DNA of 64,000 nt from BOG-908 sp963692875 (GTDB lineage Bacteria; Pseudomonadota; Alphaproteobacteria; Acetobacterales; Acetobacteraceae). Made by a program: the position numbers and the translations under genes. Location: assembly GCA_965198755.1 (NCBI GenBank), contig OZ240673.1, positions 1,426,001 to 1,490,000 on the forward strand, in the 5' to 3' direction. Positions 16,874 to 25,920 of the stretch are shown here, piece by piece (within the stretch, counting starts at the first letter, position 1; every line of letters starts with the position of its first letter). The notes under the pieces are model-generated. The model ran no database searches, had not been told where the DNA came from, and was given only the letters and a program-made list of their open reading frames with translations.

Positions 16874-18079
16874 TCACTTCGCCTTCCGCCTGCTCGGCTC
16901 GGCGCCGAGGATATGGCCCACCGGCGTCAGCACCTCGATGTTGTCGCAGAGGATTTTGAACACTGCCAGCAACGGCACCGCCAGTAGCGCGCCCGGAACC
17001 CCCCACAGCCAATCCCAGAACATCAGCGTGGCGATCACCAGCAGCGGGTTCAGCGTGAAGCGCCGCGCCAGCAGCATCGGCGTGATGGTCTCGCCCTCGA
17101 CCATGTGGATCAGCAGGTAGACGCCCACCGGCGCCAGCGCCCACACCACGCTGGAGAAGCTGAACAGGCCGACGAAGAAGAACACCACCATGCCGGTCAG
17201 CGCGCCCAGGATCGGGATGTAGTTCAGCAGGAACGCCGCCGTGCCCCACAGCAGCGGGTCCGGCAGGCCGAACGCCCAGATGGACAACCCGTTGGCGACG
17301 CCCACCAGCAGGTTCATCAGCGTGATGGTGGCGAGGTAGCCGGAGATGTTGCGTGCCACCTCGTCGGCGATGGCCACAGCACGCTTCTTCTCGGCCAGCC
17401 CGGGCAGGATCTCCACGAAGCGACGCAGCAGCGCGTCGCCGTCGGCCAGCAGGAAAAACAGCACGATCAGCAGGGTGAACGCCTCGCCCAGGAAACTGCG
17501 CGTGCCGGCCAGCACGGTCATCCCCACGCCAGACCCCTGGCTGAGGGTGACGGTCTGCGATGGGTGCGAGGCGCCTGGCGATGGTGCGGACGCCGAGGCG
17601 GAACCCGCTTCCTGCCCGCCGCCGCCCTGCTCGGAGTGGCCGGTCTGCTGCAGCAATCCCTGCAGCTGTTGCATGCCGTGCTCGAAGGCGTCGATCGGGC
17701 GGCGCAGGTAGCCAAGCTTCGTCTGCAGTTCCGGCAGGCTTTGCGGCGCCTTGGCGATCCAGTGCGACGCCGGCACGGAGATGGCATAGCCGATGCCGCC
17801 GATGGCCGAGAACAGCGCCGCGATCAGCAGGATGGCCGCCAGTATGCGCGGCAGGTGCAGACGGTCGCATAGAAAGCGCGCCGCCGGGCTCAACAACAAA
17901 GCGAACACCAGGGCGAAGACGAAGGGCAGGATGATGTCGGCGGCGAAGTACAGCGTGTAGAGCACGGCCAGGCCGGTCAGAATCACCAGGCTCACGTCGA
18001 CGACGCGGAACTGTGCCTCGCGCATCACCGCCTGCGCCTGCTGTGTCTCGCGTTGTACTTCGTCCAGGTTCTGGTCCAT
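16874..18079 (-). CDS. AI-2E family transporter (PerM/YdiK-type membrane protein)
   Basis: 401 residues with about eight membrane segments in the usual arrangement: three near the N-terminus (20-90), a long loop, then a C-terminal bundle with FLLNYIPILGALTGMVVFF and the late HMVEGETITPMLLARR motif that marks the family. Members export small molecules or ions; the name comes from E. coli TqsA. The loop at about 145-185 carries a Gly/Ser/Ala-rich insert. Start is ATG 18079. It reads toward the PTS operon but is separated from hprK by a repeat. Confidence 0.9.
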   Translation of the reverse strand: MDQNLDEVQRETQQAQAVMREAQFRVVDVSLVILTGLAVLYTLYFAADIILPFVFALVFALLLSPAARFLCDRLHLPRILAAILLIAALFSAIGGIGYAISVPASHWIAKAPQSLPELQTKLGYLRRPIDAFEHGMQQLQGLLQQTGHSEQGGGGQEAGSASASAPSPGASHPSQTVTLSQGSGVGMTVLAGTRSFLGEAFTLLIVLFFLLADGDALLRRFVEILPGLAEKKRAVAIADEVARNISGYLATITLMNLLVGVANGLSIWAFGLPDPLLWGTAAFLLNYIPILGALTGMVVFFFVGLFSFSSVVWALAPVGVYLLIHMVEGETITPMLLARRFTLNPLLVIATLMFWDWLWGVPGALLAVPLLAVFKILCDNIEVLTPVGHILGAEPSRRKAK

Positions 18080-18090
18080 GCGGCAAGTCC

Positions 18091-18211
18091 CCAAGCGGTT
18101 CTTTTTTGAAAAAAAGAACCAAAAAACTTTTATATCCTTGGAGCTCGCTGTCCCAACAAGGCCGCGACAGCGGGACCAGAAGTTTTTTGCTTCTTTTTCA
18201 AAAAAGAAGAA
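18091..18211. repeat. Nested-palindrome repeat, copy 8 (complete)
   Basis: GGTTC-type left arm, centre with GGCCGCGACAGCGGGAC, CTTC-type right arm slightly shortened. It sits between smpB and the transporter start, in a co-directional gap. Confidence 0.88.
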
Positions 18212-18224
18212 TCTGCGAAGCCTG

Positions 18225-18710
18225 TCAGCCCTTATCCCGCATGATACGCGCCTTATCCCGCTTCCAGTCCCGGTCCGCGATCGCATGCCGCTTGTCCGCC
18301 TTGTTGCGTCCCTGCCCCACGCCGATCACCACCTTCGCGCGCCCTTTGTCGTTGAAGTGGATGTCCAGCGGCACCAGCGTGAACCCGAGTCGGGTAGTCT
18401 GCGCGATCAGATTGCCGATCTGCTTCTTGTGCAGCAGCAGCTTGCGCGGCGCGCGCGGTTCGAAGCGCGACAGCACGCCGGCCTGGTATTCGGGAATGTA
18501 GCAGTTGAACAGGTACAGCTCGCCGTCGCGCTCGCCGGCCCAGGCCTCGTTGATGGTGGCGCGGCCGTGGCGCAGTGACTTCACCTCCGGCCCGATCAGC
18601 ACGATGCCGGCTTCGACCGTCTCCTTAATCGTGTAGTCGAAGCGGGCCTTGCGATTCTGTGCCGCCATGCCGTGGCTGATCAGGCCCGATTTCGTCTTCT
18701 TCTCAGCCAA
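18225..18710 (-). CDS. smpB: SsrA (tmRNA)-binding protein SmpB
   Basis: 161 residues, standard length. Conserved features include NRKARFDYTI, the GPEVKSLRHGRATINEAWA block, and a basic tail (DKRHAIADRDWKRDKARIMRDKG begins near residue 138) that inserts into the decoding centre. With tmRNA it rescues ribosomes stalled on messages lacking stop codons. It follows dapA by 13 bases on the same strand, so both are probably co-transcribed. Confidence 0.97.
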   Translation of the reverse strand: MAEKKTKSGLISHGMAAQNRKARFDYTIKETVEAGIVLIGPEVKSLRHGRATINEAWAGERDGELYLFNCYIPEYQAGVLSRFEPRAPRKLLLHKKQIGNLIAQTTRLGFTLVPLDIHFNDKGRAKVVIGVGQGRNKADKRHAIADRDWKRDKARIMRDKG

Positions 18711-18723
18711 TCTCTGTCAACTT

Positions 18724-19602
18724 TCAGTTCAGCAGCCGCGTCTGCACCATCGCGTCGCGCACGCGGGTGCGCGCGGCGTCCGAGATGGGTGCCAACGGCA
18801 GCCGGCAATGCGCCAGGCTGCGGCCGAGCAGGGAGGCCGCGTATTTCACCGGGCCGGGGTTGCTCTCGCAGAACATGGCGTCGTGCAGCGGCAGCAGGGT
18901 GTCCTGGATGGCGATGGCGTCGGCCACACGGCCCTCCGACCATGCGAGGTGGATGTCGGCGCAGGCGCGCGGGGCGACGTTGGCGGTGACCGAGATGCAG
19001 CCGTGGCCGCCGGCGGCCAGGAACGGCAGCACGGTGTGGTCCTCGCCGGAGAGCTGCACGAAGCCGGACCCGCAGTCCCGCCGCGTGTGCAGCGGGCGGG
19101 AGAGGTTGGCCGTGGCATCCTTCACGCCGACGATGTTGGGGTGGCGCGCCAGGCGGGCCATCGTCTCCACGCTCATGTCCACCACGCTGCGCGAGGGGAT
19201 GTTGTAGATGACCAGCGGCAGCTCCGCCGCGTCGGCCACCGCGGTGAAGTGCAGGAACAGGCCCTCCTGCGACGGCTTGTTGTAATAAGGCGTCACCACC
19301 ATCACCCCGTCGGCGCCGCTGGCGCGCGCGTGGCGGGCCAGCGAGACGGCCTCCTCGGTGCTGTTGGAGCCGGCGCCGGCGATCACCGGCACGCGCCCGG
19401 CGGCGGCTGCCACCGCGATCTCGATGGCACGCTGGTGTTCGGCGTGGCTGAGCGTGGGGCTTTCCCCGGTGGTGCCGACGGGGACCAGCCCTTCGGTGCC
19501 CTGGCTGATCTGCCACTCGACGAAGTCGCCGTAGGCGGTCTCATCGAGGCTGCCGTCCTGGCGCATCGGCGTGATCAGGGCGACGATGGACCCCTTGAAC
19601 AT
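18724..19602 (-). CDS. dapA: 4-hydroxy-tetrahydrodipicolinate synthase
   Basis: 292 residues. Condenses pyruvate and aspartate semialdehyde, the first committed step of lysine and diaminopimelate synthesis. The Schiff-base lysine is K161 (GVKDAT), the catalytic tyrosine Y133 (YNIPSRS), and the hydroxyl relay T44/T45 (PVGTTGES). Start is ATG 19602, giving MFKGSIVALITP, the typical N-terminus; longer frames are spurious. Upstream of smpB, an arrangement common in related alphaproteobacteria. Confidence 0.97.
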   Translation of the reverse strand: MFKGSIVALITPMRQDGSLDETAYGDFVEWQISQGTEGLVPVGTTGESPTLSHAEHQRAIEIAVAAAAGRVPVIAGAGSNSTEEAVSLARHARASGADGVMVVTPYYNKPSQEGLFLHFTAVADAAELPLVIYNIPSRSVVDMSVETMARLARHPNIVGVKDATANLSRPLHTRRDCGSGFVQLSGEDHTVLPFLAAGGHGCISVTANVAPRACADIHLAWSEGRVADAIAIQDTLLPLHDAMFCESNPGPVKYAASLLGRSLAHCRLPLAPISDAARTRVRDAMVQTRLLN

Positions 19603-19830
19603 AGGCGAACTCCGCAGGCGGTAACCCTGCCAGGGTAGGCGTCTGGCAGCTTCGGGGCTAGCGGCCGGCGGCGCACCGCAAGCAGTTCTTTTCTCGGCTC
19701 CCGTTCGAAAGATCGCCCTCGGGCCATCCGGACGCGGTTTTGTCATGCGACATCGTGCCGCGCGCACGACGCTGCGGTGCTCGGAAACCCGCGCCAGCTG
19801 CCTCGCCCTGCCGATTTCAAACCGACAGTT

Positions 19831-20031
19831 TACACGGGCCGGCCTTAGGTTGGAGCGTTCCGAAGCAAGCAAGGCCTTCTTTTTTGAACAAAAGAAGCAA
19901 AAAACTTTTGACTCCGCTGTCGCCGTCCTTTCCGGAGAGCGCGCGACAGCGGAGTCAAAAGTTTTTTGGTCCTTTTTTTCAAAAAAGGACTGCTTGCTTT
20001 CTATGAGAAAGCATTCAAGCCAGTTGGGATA
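19831..20031. repeat. Nested-palindrome repeat, copy 9, near-perfect palindrome with outer extensions
   Basis: The core (19864-20000) is close to a perfect palindrome: the left half reads ACTCCGCTGTCGC and the right GCGACAGCGGAGT, flanked by CTTC-type and GGTCC/GGACC-type hairpins. Flanks of about 30 bases on each side match those of the copy at 51.2 kb, including CGTTCCGAAGCAAGCAAGG on the left and CTTTCTATGAG...CCAGTTGG on the right. It lies between the divergent genes dapA and slt. Confidence 0.88.
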
Positions 20032-20069
20032 ACAAGAGCCAGAAAAATTGTGTCCCCAGGACACTCGTC

Positions 20070-20118
20070 GGCTGAGACGTCCGCGACAGCAGGGATAAAA
20101 GTTTTTTGCGTCTTTGCC
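20070..20118. repeat. Nested-palindrome repeat, half copy 9b
   Basis: GTCCGCGACAGCAGGGATAAAAGTTTTTTGCGTC: a right half that stops before a complete hairpin, directly in front of the transglycosylase start codon at 20121. Confidence 0.7.
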
Positions 20119-20120
20119 TC

Positions 20121-21983
20121 ATGCGCGTGCTGATCTTCCTGCTACTGGCGAGTCCTGTCTGGGCCCAGACCTCCATCCTGCAGGCGATGCGCGACAACGC
20201 CTGGAGTGTGGCCGAGGCCCTGGCCGCCGCCGATCCGGACACGCTCGCGCCGAAACTGGTGGAGTTCGTCCGCCTGCTGCACGAGGGCCAGGCGAGCGCC
20301 GCCGAGCTGGCCGCATTCATCGCGGCGCACCCGGCCTGGCCGGACCAGCCGGTTTTGGAGCAGCGCTACGCCGAGGCGCTGGGAGACGAGCCGGACGGGC
20401 GCAAGGCCGCAGCACTGTGCCGTAGCCACAGGCCGCACGCGGCAGTCGGATTGTTGGCCTGTGCCGGGGCTTATGCGGTCGCCGGCGACGCGGCAGCTTC
20501 GGCCCAGGCGGCGCGCGATACGTGGGTTGGCGGCGTGGCGACAGCCGCCGAGGAGGCCGACTTTCTCGCGCGCTGGTCCGCGCTGCCGACGCAGGCTGAC
20601 GACCGCGCCCGTTTCGAGCACCTGGACGCGATAAACCAGGCGGCGGCGCGACGTCAGCTGACACGACTGGACCCGCCGTTCCGGGCGTTGGCGACAGCCC
20701 GCCTGGCGCTGCGCAGCGATCAACCGGACGCGCTGGCCGAGCTGGCAATGGTGCCGGCGCAATTCGCGTCCGACCCCGGCCTGCTGTTGGCGCAGGCGCG
20801 CTTCCTGCGGCGGAGCCACGCGACTCAGGCCGCATTGGGTCTGTGGCACGGCGCGCTCGCCGCGGCGGAAGCGGCGGCTTCTCCGGCACAGCGCCCGGCG
20901 TTCTGGGCCGAACGCGACGCGCTTTGCCGCGACCTGCTGGACGCACACGCCGACGCAGTGGCCTATGCGCTGGCGCAAGACGACCTGCTCTCGCCTGGCC
21001 AGGCGAGCGATCGGGACTTCCTGGCCGGTTGGATCGCCCTGCGCCGGTTGAAGGAAGCGGCGGCAGCGCGCGGCTGGTTCGAGCAGCTGGCGGGGGCGTC
21101 CCACGCCGCCATCACCCAAGCGCGCGCATTCTATTGGCTGGGCCGGGCCAGCAGCGACCCGGCCGCCGCCCGGGCTGCCTTCGCGCGCGCGGCCGCCTTG
21201 CCGTTCACCTATTACGGCCAGCTCGCGGCGCCGCTCGCCGGGCTGACGGACGCGGAGCTGCACGCCCGCATCACCGCACAGCATGACCCGGTGCCGGCTG
21301 CGGCCGAGCGGTCGGCCTTCACGCAGTCCGAGCCGGCGCGTGCGGCCACCCTCCTGGCCGGCTGGCAGGACCCGAAGCGTGCAGCGGATTTCCTGCAAGC
21401 GGTGGTCCAGATGCCGGCCAGCCTGACGACGCGTGCGCTGGCGGCGCAGCTGGCGATCCGGCTTGGGCTGCCGGACGTGGCGGTGATGGCGGCGCGGCTG
21501 GCCGGACGGGACGGCTTCGTGCTGCCGCACTCTGGCTGGCCGGAACCTTACCAGCCGCCGCCGGGACCGATCCCCGCGCCGCTCGCCCTGGCTTTGATGC
21601 GGCAGGAGAGCAGCTTCGATCCGTTGGTGACCAGTGCCGCCGGCGCGCAGGGACTGATGCAGCTGATGCCGGCCACCGCGCGGCAGATAGGCCGCGCGCT
21701 GCGCCAACCGGCTGGGCCGCTGAGCAATCCGGACGTGAACATGCGGCTGGGTACCGCCTACCTGGGCACGCTGCTGGCCGAGTTCGGCGCGGTGCCCTAC
21801 GCGGTGGCGGCCTACAACGCAGGGCCGCACCGGGTGCAGGCCTGGATCTCGGCGCATGGGGATGCGTCTAGCGGCGTTCAGCCTGACGCGATGGTGGACT
21901 GGATAGAGCTGATACCTTTTGCGGAGACGCGGAACTACGTGCAGCGGGTGTTGGAGAGCCAGGTAATCTACGCGGAAAGGTAA
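20121..21983 (+). CDS. Soluble lytic murein transglycosylase (Slt family)
   Basis: 620 residues. Signal peptide MRVLIFLLLASPVWAQ sends it to the periplasm. A long alpha-helical superhelical region (about 20-470) precedes a C-terminal SLT domain with catalytic glutamate E496 in LALMRQESSFDP, then GAQGLMQLMPATA and YAVAAYNAGPHRV. It cleaves peptidoglycan glycan strands to form anhydromuropeptides. Start is ATG 20121; a half repeat element ends just in front of it, so promoter and leader must lie within or beyond repeat sequence. Confidence 0.94.
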   Translation: MRVLIFLLLASPVWAQTSILQAMRDNAWSVAEALAAADPDTLAPKLVEFVRLLHEGQASAAELAAFIAAHPAWPDQPVLEQRYAEALGDEPDGRKAAALCRSHRPHAAVGLLACAGAYAVAGDAAASAQAARDTWVGGVATAAEEADFLARWSALPTQADDRARFEHLDAINQAAARRQLTRLDPPFRALATARLALRSDQPDALAELAMVPAQFASDPGLLLAQARFLRRSHATQAALGLWHGALAAAEAAASPAQRPAFWAERDALCRDLLDAHADAVAYALAQDDLLSPGQASDRDFLAGWIALRRLKEAAAARGWFEQLAGASHAAITQARAFYWLGRASSDPAAARAAFARAAALPFTYYGQLAAPLAGLTDAELHARITAQHDPVPAAAERSAFTQSEPARAATLLAGWQDPKRAADFLQAVVQMPASLTTRALAAQLAIRLGLPDVAVMAARLAGRDGFVLPHSGWPEPYQPPPGPIPAPLALALMRQESSFDPLVTSAAGAQGLMQLMPATARQIGRALRQPAGPLSNPDVNMRLGTAYLGTLLAEFGAVPYAVAAYNAGPHRVQAWISAHGDASSGVQPDAMVDWIELIPFAETRNYVQRVLESQVIYAER

Positions 21984-22042
21984 CGCTTTGCGCCTGTCGC
22001 TCACCTTCAAGGGCTTGAACCTCGTTCGTTGCTACACGGCAA

Positions 22043-22247
22043 GTAATACCAGCGGCCCTGGATCTTGATCCTTCGAAGTCCGGTAGGGAAGGCAAGGCCT
22101 TCTTTTCTGAAGAAAAGAAGCAAAAGACTTTTGGTCCGGCTGTCGCGGAGGTTTCTGCAACGCGCGCCCAAGGGAACAAAATTTTCTTGGTTCTTTTTTT
22201 CAAAAAAGAACCGCTTGCTCAGCTTGTCACCGGTCAAAACCTACGAG
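22043..22247. repeat. Nested-palindrome repeat, copy 10 with outer extensions
   Basis: The core (22091-22219) has a CTTC-type left arm, GGCTGTCGCGGAGG centre and GGTTC-type right arm. The left extension begins AGTAATACCAGCGGCCCTGG. The right extension contains GCTTGTCACCGGTCAAAAC. Both match the inverted copy at 38.3-38.5 kb. Confidence 0.85.
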
Positions 22248-22374
22248 TCCCGGCCGGCCGAGACCAAACCAACGACCGCCAGCGCATCCGACCGGCAGGT
22301 CTCTCCGAGCAGGCGCATGAACCTGGGTCAGCCGGCGTGAGGGTTCATGCTTACCCATGCCTACAACCGCAGCG

Positions 22375-23148
22375 TCACTTCTCCACGAATGCTTTCTCGA
22401 TCACGAACTCGCCCTGCCGCGTGTTCGTGCCCTCCACCCAGTCGCCGTCCTTGAACCAGGCGCCGAAATCCGTCAGCAACCCGGGGCTGCCGCACAGCAT
22501 TACCCTGTCATGCGCCCGGTCCACTGCAGGCAGGCCGAGGTCCGCCGGCAGCTTGCCGGAGAACATCAGGTCGGTGACCCGTCCCTGGTTGCGGAACGCC
22601 TCGCGCGTAACCGTCGGGTAGTACAGCAGCTTCTCCGCGGTGAACTCGCTCAGCAGCTCGTGGGCGCGCAACTCGTGCTCGATCTCGCGCTCGTAGGCCA
22701 GCTCGGAGGCTTGGCGCACACCGTGCACCAGCACCACGCGCTCGAAATGCTCGTAGGTGTCAGGGTCCTTGATCAGGCTCATGAACGGCGCCAGCCCGGT
22801 GCCGGTGCCCAGCAGGTACAGGTTGCGCCCGGGCAGCAGGCTTTCGGCCAGCAACGTGCCCACCGGCTTGCGGCCGATCAGCACCGTCTCGTCGGGTTTG
22901 ATATGCTGCAGGCGGGAGGTCAGCGGCCCGTCGGCCACCTTGATGCTGAGGAATTCCAGCTCCTCCTGCCAGTGCGCACTGACCATGCTGTAGGCGCGCA
23001 GCAGCGGCCGGCCTTCCACCATCAGGCCGATCATCGAGAACTGGCCGCTCTTGAAACGGAAGGCCGGGTCGCGGGTGCAGGTGAAGCTGAACAGAGTGTC
23101 CGTCCAGTGGTGGACGGTGAGGACTCGCTCTTCGAAAAAGGCGCTCAT
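22375..23148 (-). CDS. fpr: Ferredoxin/flavodoxin-NADP+ reductase
   Basis: 257 residues, the length of bacterial subclass FPR enzymes. The FAD-binding motif is RAYSMVSAHW (R-x-Y-S), and NADP-binding signatures are LGTGTGLAPFMSLI and VMLCGSPGLLTDF. The C-terminus ends in FVEK, the short tail seen in FPRs that replaces the terminal aromatic of plastid enzymes. It moves electrons between NADPH and ferredoxin or flavodoxin, for example for iron-sulfur biogenesis and oxidative defence. Start is ATG 23148. Confidence 0.94.
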   Translation of the reverse strand: MSAFFEERVLTVHHWTDTLFSFTCTRDPAFRFKSGQFSMIGLMVEGRPLLRAYSMVSAHWQEELEFLSIKVADGPLTSRLQHIKPDETVLIGRKPVGTLLAESLLPGRNLYLLGTGTGLAPFMSLIKDPDTYEHFERVVLVHGVRQASELAYEREIEHELRAHELLSEFTAEKLLYYPTVTREAFRNQGRVTDLMFSGKLPADLGLPAVDRAHDRVMLCGSPGLLTDFGAWFKDGDWVEGTNTRQGEFVIEKAFVEK

Positions 23149-23178
23149 GAGTACTGGGCTCGCGACAGAAGACAGAAA

Positions 23179-23307
23179 GCAAGCGGTTCCTTTTTCAAAA
23201 AAAAGAACCAAAAAACTTTTGATCCCTGTCGGATGCTCACCGGCGAGCGCGCGACAGCGGAAACAAAAGTTCTTTGGTTCTTTTCTTCAAAAAAGAACCG
23301 CTTGCTA
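23179..23307. repeat. Nested-palindrome repeat, copy 11 (complete)
   Basis: Both arms are GGTTC/GAACC-type; the centre includes CGAGCGCGCGACAGCGGAAAC. On the minus strand the stop of the glycosyltransferase is part of it (TAGCAAGCGGTTC). Confidence 0.9.
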
Positions 23308-24474
23308 GCTTGCCAGATGGCCCAGCAACCGCTCCAGCACAACACCCGCCGCCCGCTCCCAGGTAAAGCCGGCCGCGCGGGCCAGGCATGCAGCCCGCAG
23401 CGCCTCGCCCCCGCGCTCGCGTCGCGCCACTATCTCCAGCACGGCGCGGTGCATGTCTTCGGCCGATAGCGGGTCGAAATAGGCGCACACCTCGCCGCCC
23501 ACCTCGGGGATGCTGGAACTCCAGGACGCCACGCAGGGCGTGCCGGCCGACAGGCTTTCCAGCACCGGCAGGCCGAACCCCTCGAACAGCGAGGGGTACA
23601 GCGTCGCCTCGGCGCCGGCCAGCAGCTTGTACTTGGCGGCGTCGTCCACGAAGCCGGTGAACACGATCCGGCCGGCGTCGCGGGCCGGCTCCAGCACCGC
23701 GGGCAGCGCGTGCTGCTCCTCCAGCCAGCCCATCTTGCCGGCGAAGACGAAGCGGTGCGTCTCCAGCAGCCCTGGGGCAAAGGCCAGCATGTCGAACACC
23801 TGCATCACGTTCTTGCGCGGCTCGCGGGTGCCTAGGATCAGCAGGTAGGGCTCGGCACCCAGCGGCGCCAGCGCGTCGGCGGCGCGCACCGCGTAGTCCG
23901 CCGGCCAGGACACGCCGTTATGCGCCACGACGATGCTGGCACGGTCCACGCCCAGGTAGGCCGCGAGGTCGGACGCGGAGGCCTCGGAGACGGCCACGTT
24001 CACGTCGTTGGACGCGATGTCGGCCAGCATCGCCTCCATGTGATGCTCCACGTTCCCGCGGATGTGGAAGTAGGGCAGCACCAGGGTGGAGAGGTCGTGG
24101 AACACGCTGCACTCGACGTCGAAGACGCGCCGCACCGGCTTGACCGACGGGAAGATGCCGATGCTGCGCCCGCCGGCCTGTCCCAGCACCGGCAGCCGCC
24201 CTGTTCTGGCCCGGCCGGACCGTGCCTCGCGCGCCAGCGCCAGCCCGCTGTTGCGGGCCAGCGCCTGGGCCACCACCGCCTGGTCCAGCGTCGAGACGTC
24301 GATGAAGAAGTGCACCATCTCCGGCAACTGGGCCAGCAAGGCGGCAGCCAGGCCCGCGGCGACCACCGGGATGCCGGTCCACTGCGCCTCCAGCAGGGGG
24401 GAGACGTCGTAATAGATCCGCGCGTCGCAGGCGGCGAGCGCCTGCCGCGCCGCGTCGAAGGCCGGGTGTGTCAC
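23305..24474 (-). CDS. Glycosyltransferase family 1/4 (GT-B fold)
   Basis: 389 residues. The C-terminal half holds the retaining GT4 nucleotide-sugar site: LYPSLFEGFGLPVLESLSAG, with the E-x7-E pattern, near 295-315. ILGTREPRKNV and FAGKMGW are also typical. It is likely to add a sugar to a surface glycan. Start is GTG 24474, overlapping the stop of the upstream gene as GTGA; the longer frame to 24639 translates that gene out of frame. With the upstream gene it forms a two-gene leftward unit. Confidence 0.88.
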   Translation of the reverse strand: MTHPAFDAARQALAACDARIYYDVSPLLEAQWTGIPVVAAGLAAALLAQLPEMVHFFIDVSTLDQAVVAQALARNSGLALAREARSGRARTGRLPVLGQAGGRSIGIFPSVKPVRRVFDVECSVFHDLSTLVLPYFHIRGNVEHHMEAMLADIASNDVNVAVSEASASDLAAYLGVDRASIVVAHNGVSWPADYAVRAADALAPLGAEPYLLILGTREPRKNVMQVFDMLAFAPGLLETHRFVFAGKMGWLEEQHALPAVLEPARDAGRIVFTGFVDDAAKYKLLAGAEATLYPSLFEGFGLPVLESLSAGTPCVASWSSSIPEVGGEVCAYFDPLSAEDMHRAVLEIVARRERGGEALRAACLARAAGFTWERAAGVVLERLLGHLAS

Positions 24475-25712
24475 GCCAGCGCCACCGCGCGCCGCCGCCG
24501 CCTGGGCGAGGGCACTGTGTCGGGCGGGGAAGCGGCCCCGGTTTGCGCCGTCAGGCCGAGCAGCAGCGGCAGGCGGCGCAGCGAGGGAAGCCCGGCCTGG
24601 CAGACCAGCGTGCCGCAGCGCGTGCTGGCCTCCACCCACATCGTCTCGTCCGTGGCGAAGCGCGCGGCGGGGTCAGGCCCGTCCGCCTGGTCCGCGGAAG
24701 CGCCGAGCAGGATGGTCGCTACCCCGCTTGCCGCCAGGCGGCCCAGCGTCCACCAGTGTTCCGGGTCGTTGCCGTCCACCCAGGCCACGCGGGAGAGGCG
24801 GCGCAGCGGCGCCACGCCGGCCAGGCTGCGCACCCGCCCGAGGAACAGCAGCGGCAGCAGCGCGCCGGACGGCTCGGACGCGGCGGCGACGCGCTTGACC
24901 AGGTCGCGGATAATGCCGGTCTGGCCGATATAGTTGAACGGCATCAGCATGATCCTCGGCGTGGGTGACCGCGGCGTGTGCAACCGCGCCAGCCGTTCCA
25001 GCAGCTCCGGCACGATGCTGCCCGGATGGTCCATGTTCCAGGGCAGCAGCACCGCGCCGCGCCCGTCCTGCGGCCAGGCGGGGACCATGCGCTGCCCGCC
25101 CGCCGCCCAGGCCGCCGAGCGGAACTGCGCCAGCGACGTCACCTCCAGCCCCGAGCCCGCCTCACCTCCCTTGTTGCGGGGCGGCCCCAAGTCGGGCGGC
25201 AGGCCGGCGCCCACCAGCCCGGCCGGCAGCTCGCTCGCCGGCAGCGCGCCGCCGCCGATCCGCACCGGGCGGATCGCGTCCGGGCAGAGCAGGAAGTTGC
25301 GCGAGACCGCGGCCGGCAGCACCTGTCCGGAGGCGAACGGGTGGTGGCTGGCGGTCAGCGGCGGCTTGGTGCGGCATTCGGCCAGCACGCAGGCGTTGCG
25401 CACGCCCTTGAGGATGCGGGCCGCCCGCACGCTGCCGAACCGCAGGTGCACCGCATCCTCGCCGCCGGTGCCGCCCGCCCTGGCCAACGCCGCGGCCAGG
25501 CTGGAGGCATCTGGAAACATCTCCGGGAACGGGGTGAAGAACAGCCGCTCGGCGCCGGCATGGGCGGCAAACGCCAGCAACTGCGATTCGCAGCCCAGCA
25601 ACACCTGCGGCAGGTCCAGCCCCGAAGCCGGCAGGATGGCGGAGCGGTGGCGGCGGAGCGGGCCGGGACAGCTTAGGATGACCGCGGACGCGTCCTGCCA
25701 CTCGCCGAGCAC
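24471..25712 (-). CDS. Hypothetical protein of a polysaccharide locus
   Basis: About 414 residues from GTG 25712 (TTG 25715 is an equal alternative; an AGGGGG site lies 9-12 bases upstream). I recognise no catalytic motif, signal peptide or membrane helix. The N-terminus has a hydrophobic strand (SAVILSC), and the middle contains conserved-looking blocks such as NMDHPGSIVPELLERL and FNYIGQTGIIRDLVKR. Its stop overlaps the glycosyltransferase start, so the two are translationally coupled. A role in the same glycan is inferred only from position. Confidence 0.65.
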   Translation of the reverse strand: MLGEWQDASAVILSCPGPLRRHRSAILPASGLDLPQVLLGCESQLLAFAAHAGAERLFFTPFPEMFPDASSLAAALARAGGTGGEDAVHLRFGSVRAARILKGVRNACVLAECRTKPPLTASHHPFASGQVLPAAVSRNFLLCPDAIRPVRIGGGALPASELPAGLVGAGLPPDLGPPRNKGGEAGSGLEVTSLAQFRSAAWAAGGQRMVPAWPQDGRGAVLLPWNMDHPGSIVPELLERLARLHTPRSPTPRIMLMPFNYIGQTGIIRDLVKRVAAASEPSGALLPLLFLGRVRSLAGVAPLRRLSRVAWVDGNDPEHWWTLGRLAASGVATILLGASADQADGPDPAARFATDETMWVEASTRCGTLVCQAGLPSLRRLPLLLGLTAQTGAASPPDTVPSPRRRRRAVALA

Positions 25713-25771
25713 CAAACCTGCGTTCCCCCTTGCGTGGTGAACAGTATGCCAGCACGAGCAGCTCGGGCAGA

Positions 25772-25920
25772 AGCAAGGCCCTCTTTTTCGAGAAAAAGAA
25801 GCAAAAAGCCTGTACGCCTGCTGTCGCCGAAAGCTGAAACACCAAGCCTCGCCACGGCGCACCTGAAGGTAGCAAAAGTTTTTTGGTTCTTTTTTTCAAA
25901 AAAGAACTGCTTGCTTGCTT
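25772..25920. repeat. Nested-palindrome repeat, copy 12 (complete, degenerate centre)
   Basis: CTTTTTCGAGAAAAAGAAG left arm with a damaged first stem, CTGCTGTCGCCG centre, GGTTC-type right arm. It lies between divergently transcribed genes. Confidence 0.85.
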
